The notes beneath the pieces were generated by a model. It was given only the letters and a program-made list of their open reading frames with translations, was not told the origin of the DNA and ran no database searches. Both the position numbers and the translations under genes were made by a program. A stretch of 64,000 nucleotides of DNA. Origin: Prevotella sp. P2-180 (lineage in GTDB: Bacteria; Bacteroidota; Bacteroidia; Bacteroidales; Bacteroidaceae). This document shows, piece by piece, positions 26,354 through 35,904 of this stretch. How positions within the stretch are numbered: the first letter of the stretch is position 1; each line of letters starts with the position of its first letter. The DNA lies in the NCBI RefSeq assembly GCF_002251435.1, contig NZ_NPJI01000090.1:1-64000 (forward strand). The letters run 5' to 3'.

Positions 26354-26785
26354 ATGAGAAATACAGAAGCGCTCATCTTATTTGTTTTCCTTTTTCTTTC
26401 GTGTAGTATGCGTCAAGAAACGAATGTCACAAGTATGTGTGAAAAGGATTCCATGTCTGTTGACGGCATAGTTCGTTTATCTAAAATTGAGGTCTATCCT
26501 CAATATTTAGATGAATACATAAAGTATGCCGTGAAGGTTGGGGAAGTCTCCTTGCGCACAGAACCTGGTGTGCTGACTATGTATGCCTTACAGGATAAGG
26601 AAAATCCATGCCTTGTGACCATCCTGGAGACCTATAGCTCTAAGGAAGCTTACGAGAAGCATATTGCTTCTGATCATTTTCAAAAATACAAGAAAGGAAC
26701 GCTGCACATGGTTAAGTCGCTTCAACTATGTGATCAGACTGTGCTGAATCCTGCCAATAAGATTAATAATTACATCGACCAGTAG
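26354..26785 (+). CDS. Lipoprotein with antibiotic-biosynthesis-monooxygenase fold
   Basis: The 143-residue protein has a lipoprotein signal (LFVFLFLSCS) and an ABM/quinol-monooxygenase-like ferredoxin fold, with RLSKIEVYPQYLDEYIKYA and the ending SDHFQKYK as family marks. Such proteins bind or oxidise small quinone-like molecules, often without cofactor. The gene is 27 bp after the flavin reductase and 2 bp before the cupin gene, so they form one operon. Confidence 0.78.
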   Translation: MRNTEALILFVFLFLSCSMRQETNVTSMCEKDSMSVDGIVRLSKIEVYPQYLDEYIKYAVKVGEVSLRTEPGVLTMYALQDKENPCLVTILETYSSKEAYEKHIASDHFQKYKKGTLHMVKSLQLCDQTVLNPANKINNYIDQ

Positions 26786-26787
26786 TT

Positions 26788-27627
26788 ATGCGAATAACAC
26801 GTTTTATCATATTCATTTTTTTTATAATAATAATGACGCTTAATGTTATGGCACAGAAGAAAATAGTACAGACGGCAGGCCGCACGCAGTTGGGCGAGTT
26901 TGCTCCAGAGTTTGCCCATCTCAACGATGATATTCTCTTTGGCGAGGTGTGGAGCCGCAACGACCTGCTCAGTCTTCGCGACCGCAGCCTTGTTACGCTC
27001 ACCTCACTAATTAGTCAGGGCATCACCGACTCATCGCTCACCTACCACTTGCAGGAGGCGAAGAAGAACGGCATCACAAGAACGGAAATATCCGAAATCA
27101 TCACACATATTGCTTTCTATGCAGGATGGCCCAAGGCATGGGCTGCATTCCGTCAGGCTAAGGAGGTTTGGAAAGAAGACACATCGGTGGAAGATGCGAA
27201 GAGTCGTTTCCAACAAGAGATGATTTTCCCTATTGGCGAACCCAATACTGCCTATGCCCAGTATTTCAAGGGCAACAGTTATCTGGCACGTATTTCCGGC
27301 GAGCAGGTCCCCATTGCCAATGTCACCTTTGAACCGGGCTGCCGCAACAACTGGCACATTCATCATGCCACCAAGGGCGGAGGACAGATGCTTATCGGTG
27401 TGGCAGGTCGTGGCTGGTATCAGGAGTGGGGAAAGCCTGCGCAGGAGATTCTCCCGGGGACGGTCATTCACATCCCAGCCGATGTAAAACATTGGCATGG
27501 AGCTGCTACCGACAGTTGGTTTGCCCATCTCGCCTTTGAGATAGAGGGAGAGAACGCATCCAATGAGTGGCTGGAACCAGTGTCTGACGCTGTCTATGAG
27601 AAGATTAATAAAAACAATCAAGAATGA
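26788..27627 (+). CDS. Carboxymuconolactone-decarboxylase-like and cupin fusion, secreted
   Basis: The 279-residue protein has a signal peptide (ending NVMA-QKK), a carboxymuconolactone-decarboxylase/AhpD-like helical domain (about 25-135, EISEIITHIAFYAGWPKAW) and a cupin domain (about 150-260) with metal ligands in NNWHIHHATKGGGQ and KHWHG. The pairing is common in Bacteroidetes. The CMD part lacks the CxxC of AhpD, so it is probably not a peroxidase reductant. Substrate unknown, probably a quinone or lactone handled in the periplasm. Confidence 0.85.
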   Translation: MRITRFIIFIFFIIIMTLNVMAQKKIVQTAGRTQLGEFAPEFAHLNDDILFGEVWSRNDLLSLRDRSLVTLTSLISQGITDSSLTYHLQEAKKNGITRTEISEIITHIAFYAGWPKAWAAFRQAKEVWKEDTSVEDAKSRFQQEMIFPIGEPNTAYAQYFKGNSYLARISGEQVPIANVTFEPGCRNNWHIHHATKGGGQMLIGVAGRGWYQEWGKPAQEILPGTVIHIPADVKHWHGAATDSWFAHLAFEIEGENASNEWLEPVSDAVYEKINKNNQE

Positions 27628-28099
27628 TGAACCGAATAACGGCTATCCACGAAGCAATCGGAGCAAGCCGGAATGAATCGGAGGCAATCTCCATGAAAGT
27701 GAACATCATGTTGTAATTTTGCACCCAGAAAATCATTCACTACTTTTGGAGCCGTTGGGGCTTGGTTAATTAACTATTCTCTTGGTATAAGACGTGATGA
27801 AACTTCGCCAGGATTCAAGCTCTCCCTGCACATCGACTAAAAGATATTTGCGAAGGAGGCCGAATAATTGGTAAAGGATCAAAAGGTATTGTTGATATAA
27901 AATTTGATAAAGGCTATGCTATGCTTGAACTTCAATCCGGGAAATACCACTTCTCTGTAATAAAAAGAATAGCAGACGTAATTCCTCATAGCAACGATGG
28001 AGATGAAAACCTAAAAAATGGTTATAACTCCCCAAAATCAGGTATGTCAGAATATAAATAATGTGAGTACCTTTGCACTCGAATTTAAAACAAAATACA
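27628..28099 (+). pseudogene. Intergenic region with gene remnants and duplicated promoter
   Basis: An ATG overlapping the cupin gene stop opens a 29-codon frame ending at 27716. GTTGTAATTTTGC at 27709-27721 duplicates the promoter before the flavin reductase gene. From 27801 to 28061 an 86-codon open frame without start (ICEGGRIIGKGSKGIVDIKF, GKYHFSVIKRIADVI) looks like the C-terminus of a lost protein I cannot name. TACCTTTG at 28068-28075 is the likely -7 box of the next gene. Confidence 0.5.
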
Positions 28100-29866
28100 A
28101 TGTATATAGAAAAGATACAGTCGCCAGCCGACTTGAAACAGCTGGATTTGGAGGCATTGAAAGTTGTGGCAGAAGAGACACGTACCGCCGTATTGAACCG
28201 TGTCAGTAAGCATGGTGGACATGTAGGACCTAACCTGGGCTTCGTGGAGGCAACGGTGGCCCTGCATTATGTATTCAACGCGCCAGAGGACAAGTTTGTA
28301 TTTGACGTTTCACACCAATGCTATCCTCACAAGGTGCTTACTGGTCGTGCATCGGGTTTTCTGGGCGACGTGGACGACATGAACGCCATCAGCGGATATT
28401 CTTCGCCAGCCGAAAGTCCTGTGTATGACAACTTTGAAGTGGGTCATACTTCCACATCCGTAAGTCTGGCTACAGGCTTGCAGAAGGCTCGCGACATCAA
28501 GGGAACCAGTGAGAACATCATTGCCATCATAGGTGACGGTTCGCTCTCAGGCGGCGAGGCTTTTGAGGGGCTTGATGAGGCATCGGAATTGGGCACAGGC
28601 ATCATCATCGTGGTGAATGACAACGAGATGTCAATTGCAGAGAATCATGGTGGCATCTACAAGAACCTTCGTGCCCTTAGGGAAAGCAATGGCGAGTGCC
28701 AGCACAACTGGTTCAAGGCGTGGGGATTTGAATACAAATATCTGGAAGAAGGCAATGACCTGCAGAAACTGATCGAGGTGTTCCAGTCGGTCAAGGATAC
28801 AGACAAGCCAACGGTCGTCCACATTCATACGGAGAAGGGACATGGTTTCCAACCCGCTATCGATAATAAGGAAGCATGGCATTGGGGTGCGCCATTCAAC
28901 GTAGAAGATGGTTCAAGAAGTTCAAATAGTGCTAATAGTGCAGAGAGCTATGAAGAACTCTACAGCAACTGGATGCTACGTGAGATGAAGAACGATCCTA
29001 CACTCATAGCAGTCACAGCAGGAACTCCTGCAGCCGCAGGCTTTTCTCCAGACAAGCGTAAAGAGGCAGGCAGGCAACACATCGACATGGGCATTGCCGA
29101 GGAACAGGCTTGCGCCATGGCAAGCGGTATGGCAAAGGGTGGTCTTCGTCCCGTCTGGACGGTTTACAGCACCTTCATCCAGCGCACTTACGACCAGATA
29201 GCGCAAGACCTTTGCATCAACTCCAATCCTGCTGTAATCAATGTGGTTTGGGGAGGTGCTGGTACGATGAATGACATCACCCACATCTGTCTGTTCGACA
29301 TACCTATGCTGTGCAGTATTCCGGGACTTATCTATCTTGCCCCGACCACCTGTGAGGAATACTTTGCCATGCTTCGCTGGGCCATCCTTCAGGACAAGAA
29401 ACCTGTCGCCATCCGTGTCCCAAGCAATGGCGTAGTTCACACTACCGAGGCGGTTGATACGGAGTATAGTTATGAGTCACGCTATAAAGTGATGCATAAA
29501 GGTTCTGAAGTGGCAATCATTGCTGCCGGATCATTCTATCTGAAGGGTGAGAATGTGGCTCGTCTGCTATCAGAGCAAGGCATCGATGCTACGCTTATCA
29601 ATCCTCGTTACCTGAATGCAGTAGATGCCGGCACACTGGAGGCTCTCAAGGCAAGCCACAGGCTTGTTGTGACTCTCGAAGACGGCTCGAAGGATGGCGG
29701 ATTCGGTGAACGCATCGCCTCTTATTACAGCACATCCGACATGAAAGTGCTGGTTGGTGGCATCAAGAAAGATCTCTACGACCGCTTCGACCTGCAACAA
29801 TTACTCAGCGACAATCGTCTGCTGGATGAGCAAATCGTAGAGGATGTTTTGAATATTATCCGATAA
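28100..29866 (+). CDS. 1-deoxy-D-xylulose-5-phosphate-synthase-like transketolase-family enzyme
   Basis: The 588-residue protein has the thiamine-diphosphate motif GDGSLSGGEAFEG through VVNDNEMSI (about 145-180), an N-terminal HGGHVGPNLGFVEATVALHY, a central Pyr domain (MGIAEEQACAMASGMA) and a C-terminal transketolase domain. The pattern is DXS-like rather than classical transketolase, but it is shorter than housekeeping DXS (about 620-640) and differs at several signature residues, so it may be a paralogue with another acceptor. The start MYIEKIQ at 28100 is chosen because an earlier TTG would precede the transcript start. Confidence 0.82.
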   Translation: MYIEKIQSPADLKQLDLEALKVVAEETRTAVLNRVSKHGGHVGPNLGFVEATVALHYVFNAPEDKFVFDVSHQCYPHKVLTGRASGFLGDVDDMNAISGYSSPAESPVYDNFEVGHTSTSVSLATGLQKARDIKGTSENIIAIIGDGSLSGGEAFEGLDEASELGTGIIIVVNDNEMSIAENHGGIYKNLRALRESNGECQHNWFKAWGFEYKYLEEGNDLQKLIEVFQSVKDTDKPTVVHIHTEKGHGFQPAIDNKEAWHWGAPFNVEDGSRSSNSANSAESYEELYSNWMLREMKNDPTLIAVTAGTPAAAGFSPDKRKEAGRQHIDMGIAEEQACAMASGMAKGGLRPVWTVYSTFIQRTYDQIAQDLCINSNPAVINVVWGGAGTMNDITHICLFDIPMLCSIPGLIYLAPTTCEEYFAMLRWAILQDKKPVAIRVPSNGVVHTTEAVDTEYSYESRYKVMHKGSEVAIIAAGSFYLKGENVARLLSEQGIDATLINPRYLNAVDAGTLEALKASHRLVVTLEDGSKDGGFGERIASYYSTSDMKVLVGGIKKDLYDRFDLQQLLSDNRLLDEQIVEDVLNIIR

Positions 29867-29889
29867 AAAGTATCACATCATTATACATT

Positions 29890-30456
29890 ATGAAACATCT
29901 GAAAATCTTGCTATTGGCCGTGTTGACAGTATTTGCGGCATCGGCTTGTTCACAAAACAAAGTAAAAAAGACAATGGAAAAGAAAAAAGTATTGGTAGTG
30001 TATTTCTCGGCAACGGGAACAACAAGGCAAGTGGCAAAACAAATTGCAAAAATCGCTGATGCCGACATCTGTGAGATAGCTCCGGCGAAGCCATATTCCA
30101 GTGCCGACCTCGACTGGACAAACAAACAGTCGCGTAGTTCGGTAGAGATGAGTAATCCTAAGGCACGGCCTGAAATCAAAGCCCTTTCGGTGGATGTGAG
30201 TAAGTACGACTACGTCTTCCTTGGCTATCCTATATGGTGGGACCTCGCGCCGAGAACAGTAAACACATTCATTGAAGCAGCAAACTTGGCAGGCAAGACT
30301 GTGATTCCTTTTGCAACGTCTGGAAGCAGCACCATAGCCAACAGTGTTGCCGTACTGAAAAAGTCTTATCCAAAAATCAACTGGCAGACAGGTAAACTGC
30401 TGAATCATGTCAGTGAGAAAGAGATTGGAACTTGGGTTTCTGCATCTATAAAATAA
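29890..30456 (+). CDS. Flavodoxin family lipoprotein
   Basis: The 188-residue protein has a lipoprotein-like signal (LLLAVLTVFAASACSQ) and a flavodoxin fold starting VLVVYFSATGTTRQVAKQIA, the FMN phosphate loop. LGYPIWWDLAPRTVNTFIEA is the usual second flavin contact. This is the secreted Flavodoxin_4 type found in Bacteroidetes. It ends 1 bp before the AraC-type gene on the same strand, suggesting joint transcription; a role in quinone or electrophile stress is inference. Confidence 0.85.
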   Translation: MKHLKILLLAVLTVFAASACSQNKVKKTMEKKKVLVVYFSATGTTRQVAKQIAKIADADICEIAPAKPYSSADLDWTNKQSRSSVEMSNPKARPEIKALSVDVSKYDYVFLGYPIWWDLAPRTVNTFIEAANLAGKTVIPFATSGSSTIANSVAVLKKSYPKINWQTGKLLNHVSEKEIGTWVSASIK

Positions 30457-30457
30457 A

Positions 30458-31351
30458 ATGAAAGAGATTTTTATCAATACTGTACAGGATTTCAACGACT
30501 ATCAGGGGATGGAGACGCTTCATCCCCTGGTGAGCGTGGTGCATGTGGAGAATACGGAGCACATCAAGGAATGTGTGATGCATTATGGACTTTATGCCAT
30601 CTATCTCAAAGAAAACAAGGGATGCAAGCTCTCTTACGGCCGCACACCCTACGACTTCGACGAGATGACCGTGACCAGCTTTGCCCCAGGGCAGGTTGTT
30701 AATGTTGAACCAAACCCCGATGTGCCTTTTGCCAAGTTCACAGCCTTGGTGTTCCATCCCGACCTTCTCAACCGCACCGCGTTAGGCAGGCAGATAAGCC
30801 GCTACGAGTTCTTCGGCTATTCCAGTACCGAGGCTTTACATCTCTCCGCCCAGGAAGTGGAAGTCTTTCGGGGTGTGCTCACAATGATAGAGCAGGAACT
30901 GCACCGAGCCATCGACAAGCATACCCGCGAACTTATTGTCTCCAACATCGAACTGCTGCTGAACTATTGCCTCCGTTTCTACGACCGCCAGTTCATCACC
31001 CGCGAGGAGATAAACCATTCTGTGGTAAAGAAATTCATAGAACTGCTTGATGATTATATCTCCACAAAAGCCCTTCGTGACGGGTTGCCTACGGTAGCTT
31101 ATTTTGCAGACAAATGCTGTCTGTCTAACGGCTATTTCGGCAATCTGGTGCGCGTTGAAACTGGTCGTACCGCCAAGGACATCATCTCTGACCACCTTCT
31201 CGCCCATGCCAAACAGTTGCTGAACGACGAGACGCTGACCGTCACAATGATAAGCAATCGTCTCGGCTTTGAATATCCGCAGCATTTCGTCCGCTTCTTC
31301 AAATCACACACAGGCAAGACCCCTTCCGCATACAGGAATGCCCTTATCTGA
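30458..31351 (+). CDS. AraC-family transcription regulator
   Basis: The 297-residue protein has an N-terminal cupin-like sensor region and a C-terminal AraC HTH pair (about 205-295), with LLNDETLTVTMISNRLGFEY and HFVRFFKSHTGKTPSAYR as the second helix-turn-helix. It probably controls the flavodoxin gene just upstream and perhaps the 25790-29866 redox genes. The inducer is unknown. Confidence 0.88.
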   Translation: MKEIFINTVQDFNDYQGMETLHPLVSVVHVENTEHIKECVMHYGLYAIYLKENKGCKLSYGRTPYDFDEMTVTSFAPGQVVNVEPNPDVPFAKFTALVFHPDLLNRTALGRQISRYEFFGYSSTEALHLSAQEVEVFRGVLTMIEQELHRAIDKHTRELIVSNIELLLNYCLRFYDRQFITREEINHSVVKKFIELLDDYISTKALRDGLPTVAYFADKCCLSNGYFGNLVRVETGRTAKDIISDHLLAHAKQLLNDETLTVTMISNRLGFEYPQHFVRFFKSHTGKTPSAYRNALI

Positions 31352-31483
31352 ACTTGTCAGAAGTCAGCAACCTTCATCGGCAATAAGGTTAATCTTGTCT
31401 GGAATGGAAATGCCAGAACAGGACAGGGATGTCCAGAAATCCACTATATGCAAGTACAGCGACATCATTCTATAGGCCAATGA

Positions 31484-33658
31484 CTAAGGCATTGGCAACA
31501 GCCCTTCCCATTTGACATCCCAGTCCTTGGGAAACCCCGGGACGGGTGATGTGCATCCGTCCCATCCGGCACACATCATGGCCACAGCTGTGAGCAAACC
31601 GCCGTTGCCCGGCATATAAACACGCAGACGCTGGTCTTGATAGTTGTGTCCGCTGACAAGGTAGGTGTTGGTGCGCTTCGGCATAAGCAGGGCGTCAACT
31701 GCCATGTCTGCCTCGCCAAGTCGGGCGCAAGTCATTGCCGCCATGGGATAGTCCCATCCCCAGGTCTTGTCCCAGTTCCAGTTGTCCCAAATCCATCTAA
31801 GTGTCCTTGCCATCACCGTCTTGTCGAGCAGTTTGCTGTCGGGCATCATCCCGAAGGCTCCGAGCAATGCAGGGTGGTCGCTTGTCATGCGCCTGTCGGT
31901 ATATGTGTTTATGGCACTCTCTGCGGCGAGATACAATCCTTCGGCGTTGTATGCCAGGGGAGACAGCTTGTCCATCACCTGTTGTGTCTCGATAGCAGGC
32001 TCTAGTCCTCGTCTTGCCCTCCATCTCTGAGCCATGTCGAGCGCTGTAAGCCAATATGACAGTTCGAAGGGCGGATTTATGGTGGAGTCGGCCTTGAGGG
32101 TCTCCTGCGCAGGTATGCAGCCACGCAGTATATATCGGTCGTTGACAGAATCATACTCGGCAAAGTCAGTCATGAAGAGGGCTGTCTCGTCCACAAGCTG
32201 GCCGTATTTATCCAGCACCCCTTTGCGCTCCTCGTCCGTCTTTGCCGCGCGGTAAAGCAGTTCTGCCATATAGATCAGATGAGGCTGCTGCCATATCAGG
32301 AAGGAGCCTACGTTGGACGGCGCTTCCTCTGCCGAGGGGTCAGTCATCTTCATCCATCTCACACCTTTGAATCCCTGGCGTTGGGCTATGGCGCGGGCTT
32401 TGTCCCGAGCTGTGGCATACCATGAGAGCTGGCGGTCGAGAAGTCGGGGCTTGTTCCAGAGACCGTAGTGAACGAGATGCCACCATGTCATTTCCAGGTG
32501 GAACTTCCCATACCATGAGTTGTACGTGAGCCCTGTCTCCTGTGGCGGGATATTGCCGGCCTCCTGTGCTCCCATGAGATATTGGCTGAGGATGATGCGG
32601 CGCTCAAGTTCGGCCGCCCTTTGGTCCTTCACGTTGCCGAGGTCGATGAAGCCGCCCTCGTTCCAGTATGCTCGCCAGCGATCAGCTGATGCCTTGGCGC
32701 AGGAGACGAAGTCGAGAGTGGCAGATGATATGGCACCAGTGTCTGATGGGCCTTCCACACGCGGGCTCTCCTGGAAGGTGGCTGTGAAGGACAGGCGTCC
32801 GCCTTTTGCCCTGAGCACAATCTTGTGTTGTCCCGTCTGCCTTATGTCTGCCAGGCCTTGCCATGACACATATATATAATAGACGGCATTGTCGAGCTCT
32901 CGGGTGATAACGGCAGAGTACTTCCCTGCCTCCAGGGTTGTCTTATGCATATTGTCATCAGCCTTCCACTGGCAGGCGTCGTCGCAATGTCCGCCTGAAG
33001 GGTAGGCAAAACTGAAGGCCACGGCGATATTGCCGGCAGGCTTATTGTCCTTAGCCCCTCCTTCCATGGATATACTTGACGCCACACAATCAGCATCTGG
33101 CGCGCACACGGTCTCTACATTATACTTCACTCCCTCGTGCTCGAACTTGCTGTCTATCTTCCCCGTCCAAAGGTCAAGAGTCTGATTGACGCCTCTTATC
33201 TTCGACGTGTCGGAGATGTCCAGTCCAATCGTCCCGAGATGAAGCCTGTGGGGATTGGCTCTAAGATAATCCACTGCCTTGCGCGTCCTTTCGGGATGCT
33301 TTATCTGTAGCGAATAATATTCGGGATGTCCTCGGCGGAAGTTGTGGTTGGCCAACGCGTCCTTCGCCTGGAAACCTTCGACATTGGGAAAAGAATGCCA
33401 CCCCCATTCGCTCATGGTGCCAAGCGGCACGCCGCGGGCATAAATGTGAGGGAAGGTCTGCAGGCCCGTGGCGTCGACGGTAAAGGCAAACTGTCCGTTT
33501 CCCACCGTCAGGGATGACAGTGAGTCAAAATTTGTGACGTGGGGGTTGTGACGTGTCACTACCTTGAATCTGTTTATCTTTTCGGCAGCTGCTTCGCTGC
33601 ACACGACAGCTATGCCTAACACTGCTGCCGTTATGATTTTCCTGATTTGTTTGTTCAT
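31484..33658 (-). CDS. Secreted six-hairpin glycosidase-like protein
   Basis: The 724-residue protein has a signal peptide (AAVLGIAVVCSEAAA) and a beta-sandwich N-terminal part (NFDSLSSLTVGNGQFAFTVD) followed by a helical barrel with many Trp/Tyr-rich turns (WWHLVHYGLWNKPRLL, WDNWNWDKTWGWDYPMA), as in (alpha/alpha)6 glycosidases related to GH65/GH78-type folds. The exact family and substrate cannot be fixed by eye. It is convergent with the AraC gene. TAATTTTG at 33679-33672 is a likely -7 box. Confidence 0.72.
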   Translation of the reverse strand: MNKQIRKIITAAVLGIAVVCSEAAAEKINRFKVVTRHNPHVTNFDSLSSLTVGNGQFAFTVDATGLQTFPHIYARGVPLGTMSEWGWHSFPNVEGFQAKDALANHNFRRGHPEYYSLQIKHPERTRKAVDYLRANPHRLHLGTIGLDISDTSKIRGVNQTLDLWTGKIDSKFEHEGVKYNVETVCAPDADCVASSISMEGGAKDNKPAGNIAVAFSFAYPSGGHCDDACQWKADDNMHKTTLEAGKYSAVITRELDNAVYYIYVSWQGLADIRQTGQHKIVLRAKGGRLSFTATFQESPRVEGPSDTGAISSATLDFVSCAKASADRWRAYWNEGGFIDLGNVKDQRAAELERRIILSQYLMGAQEAGNIPPQETGLTYNSWYGKFHLEMTWWHLVHYGLWNKPRLLDRQLSWYATARDKARAIAQRQGFKGVRWMKMTDPSAEEAPSNVGSFLIWQQPHLIYMAELLYRAAKTDEERKGVLDKYGQLVDETALFMTDFAEYDSVNDRYILRGCIPAQETLKADSTINPPFELSYWLTALDMAQRWRARRGLEPAIETQQVMDKLSPLAYNAEGLYLAAESAINTYTDRRMTSDHPALLGAFGMMPDSKLLDKTVMARTLRWIWDNWNWDKTWGWDYPMAAMTCARLGEADMAVDALLMPKRTNTYLVSGHNYQDQRLRVYMPGNGGLLTAVAMMCAGWDGCTSPVPGFPKDWDVKWEGLLPMP

Positions 33659-34038
33659 ATCGTTTAAAAGACAAAATTACAGCTATTTTACCAAAGCCAC
33701 AAGCGTTTAGCGTAATTTAACATAAATTTCCCTCTCCCTTGAACATCTCATTGCGCCTGTCGTCTGAAGACGGCATGAGCCGCCTGCGGATGCTTTCTTA
33801 TGCTCTATGTGCCTCTAATGCGGTTATCAGATCACGAAAATACTCTCGGTTAGTAAGTTGGTCAAACATCATTGCAAGCAGTCAGTTCCTACATTTGGGT
33901 TGTCTAAACATAAAAATCAGTTGTCTAATCTACAAAAATGCACATTGATGTACTTAAAAAGGTTGCAAAAAACAATTTCTTTCACTATATTTGCAGCGAT
34001 AATCATTATATATTTTTCAACCTAATTAAAGCAAAAGT
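33659..34038. pseudogene. Intergenic region with IS4-type transposase fragment and promoter
   Basis: On the minus strand 33895-33798 encodes LLAMMFDQLTNREYFRDLIT then ALEAHRA and stop, matching the N-terminal segment of IS4-family (DUF4372-type) transposases. The rest of the IS is gone. On the plus strand TATATTTG at 33986-33993 is the -7 box of the C-N hydrolase gene. Confidence 0.6.
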
Positions 34039-35277
34039 ATGATTAACGTAAACCAACTAAAGAGTGACATGTCGTATGCAACAGCCAAATGCCGACTACT
34101 ATTAGCATCAGTCACAACAATGGTGGCACTCAGTGCCTGTACTTCCGTTGATGACAATCCAGTAACTCCCACCCCAAAAAAGAACGATGCCGTTTTGATA
34201 AAGGACAAGGACAAGCTGGCGATGATCTATTCGCTAAAGGACCTTGAGGGAAACAAGGGTCGTATATACGAGATGACATACAACGTGGACTACAAACTTG
34301 ACAAGGCGCTGAACTTCGGCATCGACGGCACAAATAGTCTGAAGACATTTGTGGCCATCAACCTGATGGACACCATCATACCCGGATATAAGACCAAGGT
34401 GTCTTACGATGCAGGATGCAGTGCCTTTGCATGTCCCGACAGAAACTCGGGAGACTTCCTGATGGGCAGAAACTTCGACTTCAACCATAAGGACCCCGAC
34501 ACAAAAGAAAGAATCATGATACCGCTGATAGTTGTGCATACCGCTCCTGCGGGAGGCAAGAAGTCGGTGTCGTTCGTAGACGGGCAGTTTGTTGATTATG
34601 AAAGCGGATTCTACAACGACGGGAAGTCTGACCTTTCAATGCTGATGGCCTTGCCATACCTCCTGCTCGACGGCATCAACGAAGACGGCTTTGCAGTGAG
34701 TGTACTCAAACTCGACGGTAAACCTACCCAACAACGGGAAGAGGGAAAGAAGAAGATTTTCACAACCATAGCCATGCGAATGCTGCTCGACAGGGCAAGC
34801 ACAGTGGAACAAGCCAAGAATATGCTGAAAGAGTACAACATGTGTATGGACAACGACACAGCCAGCTACCATTTCTTCATGGCTGACGCCACTGGCGACT
34901 ATGCCATAGTGGAATATACCAACTCTAACACAGGAGACTACCCTAAAAATATTGAATTCCTCCAAGGCAACGATACCTTGCGTTGTGTGACCAACTTCTA
35001 TGTATCGCCCACCATGGGAGAGACAAAGTATGGAATGAAATACTCTAAACACGGAATGGACAGGTATGTAAAACTGCGTGAAACATTGCAGGAAAACAAT
35101 TATACCCTTACTCCCGACGAAGGCAGGAAACTCCTGGAATTTGTTTCTCAAGGACCGGAAGTGGAGGAGACTACGGGATTCACCCAGTGGTCGGAAATCT
35201 TCAACCTCAACAAAAAGACCGTGACCATGTCTATTCTCAGGGAATGGAACAAGAAGTTTGAGTTTGGCATTGAATAG
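34039..35277 (+). CDS. Linear amide C-N hydrolase lipoprotein (choloylglycine hydrolase family)
   Basis: The 412-residue protein has a lipobox (TTMVALSAC). DAGCSAFACPD supplies the nucleophile Cys of the Ntn-hydrolase fold, followed by GRNFDFNH with the conserved Arg. Later LDGINEDGFAVSVL and the N-Y-F-rich C-terminal part agree with the penicillin-V-acylase/bile-salt-hydrolase superfamily. Unlike classic bile salt hydrolases, it is a lipoprotein and the Cys is internal, so processing or a different substrate (acyl amides, N-acyl homoserine lactones, conjugated bile acids) is possible. Function is family-level only. Confidence 0.85.
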   Translation: MINVNQLKSDMSYATAKCRLLLASVTTMVALSACTSVDDNPVTPTPKKNDAVLIKDKDKLAMIYSLKDLEGNKGRIYEMTYNVDYKLDKALNFGIDGTNSLKTFVAINLMDTIIPGYKTKVSYDAGCSAFACPDRNSGDFLMGRNFDFNHKDPDTKERIMIPLIVVHTAPAGGKKSVSFVDGQFVDYESGFYNDGKSDLSMLMALPYLLLDGINEDGFAVSVLKLDGKPTQQREEGKKKIFTTIAMRMLLDRASTVEQAKNMLKEYNMCMDNDTASYHFFMADATGDYAIVEYTNSNTGDYPKNIEFLQGNDTLRCVTNFYVSPTMGETKYGMKYSKHGMDRYVKLRETLQENNYTLTPDEGRKLLEFVSQGPEVEETTGFTQWSEIFNLNKKTVTMSILREWNKKFEFGIE

Positions 35278-35904
35278 CCTGAGACAGGAGCTCATTATTA
35301 AAATTATTATATTATGAAATAATCATGATAAAAACGAGTTTTTGTCTATCCCTTTGTTTTTGCTGCCTAAGCATTATGGCTGCGGAAAGAGAGATAAAGG
35401 TGAGGGAAACTGCATTTGCCGACATGGCAAGTGCAGTTGATGTACTTGGGCAACAGGCTGGCATTGACTTTGTTAACGAAAAATAATGATAGATGGAATT
35501 TACGAAGCCACAGTATATTTAGACAACCGACAGATAAACGACCTCGACCAACTTCGCCGACTTACTGCCTCAAAGATTGACAACATAAAAATCATTATCA
35601 GCCCAAACGCCGAGTATGGCAGCATCCAGAAAGCCATACTGAAAGATGGTATTATGCAAACATCTGTACGACTATCCTTATACATTTACAACTGTTTTAC
35701 AGACAGCATCTCTTTAGCAATTATTACTCTCTTACGCGCTCGTGCGGATATATTATGAAGGAACTTGAGCGTGGTGGACAGGTAATGGTGGACGCTTCTT
35801 TTTCAAATGGACTTCATTATATTTCTCATACTTTTCTTGGAAATATCGTTTTTATTTCGTATTTTTGCAGCGTGAAAGTGTTTGTTTGATAAATTGCAGA
35901 TGAT
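35278..35904. pseudogene. STN/plug receptor remnant and ATPase-gene upstream repeat
   Basis: A 53-codon frame at 35325-35486 has a signal peptide and DMASAVDVLGQQAGIDF, like an STN domain of a TonB-dependent receptor. It is followed at 35486 (TAATG overlap) by VYLDNRQINDLDQLRRLTA and IKIIISPNAEYG, like a plug domain, which then runs into the shared repeat at 35648-35755. The receptor is therefore only a stub. TATTTTTG at 35860-35867 is the -7 box of ATPase copy 2. Confidence 0.55.

Noticed and set aside
31476..31496. GCCAATG/CATTGGC hairpin as terminator
   Set aside because: The stem overlaps the end of the glycosidase gene and has no T run, so the evidence is too weak.
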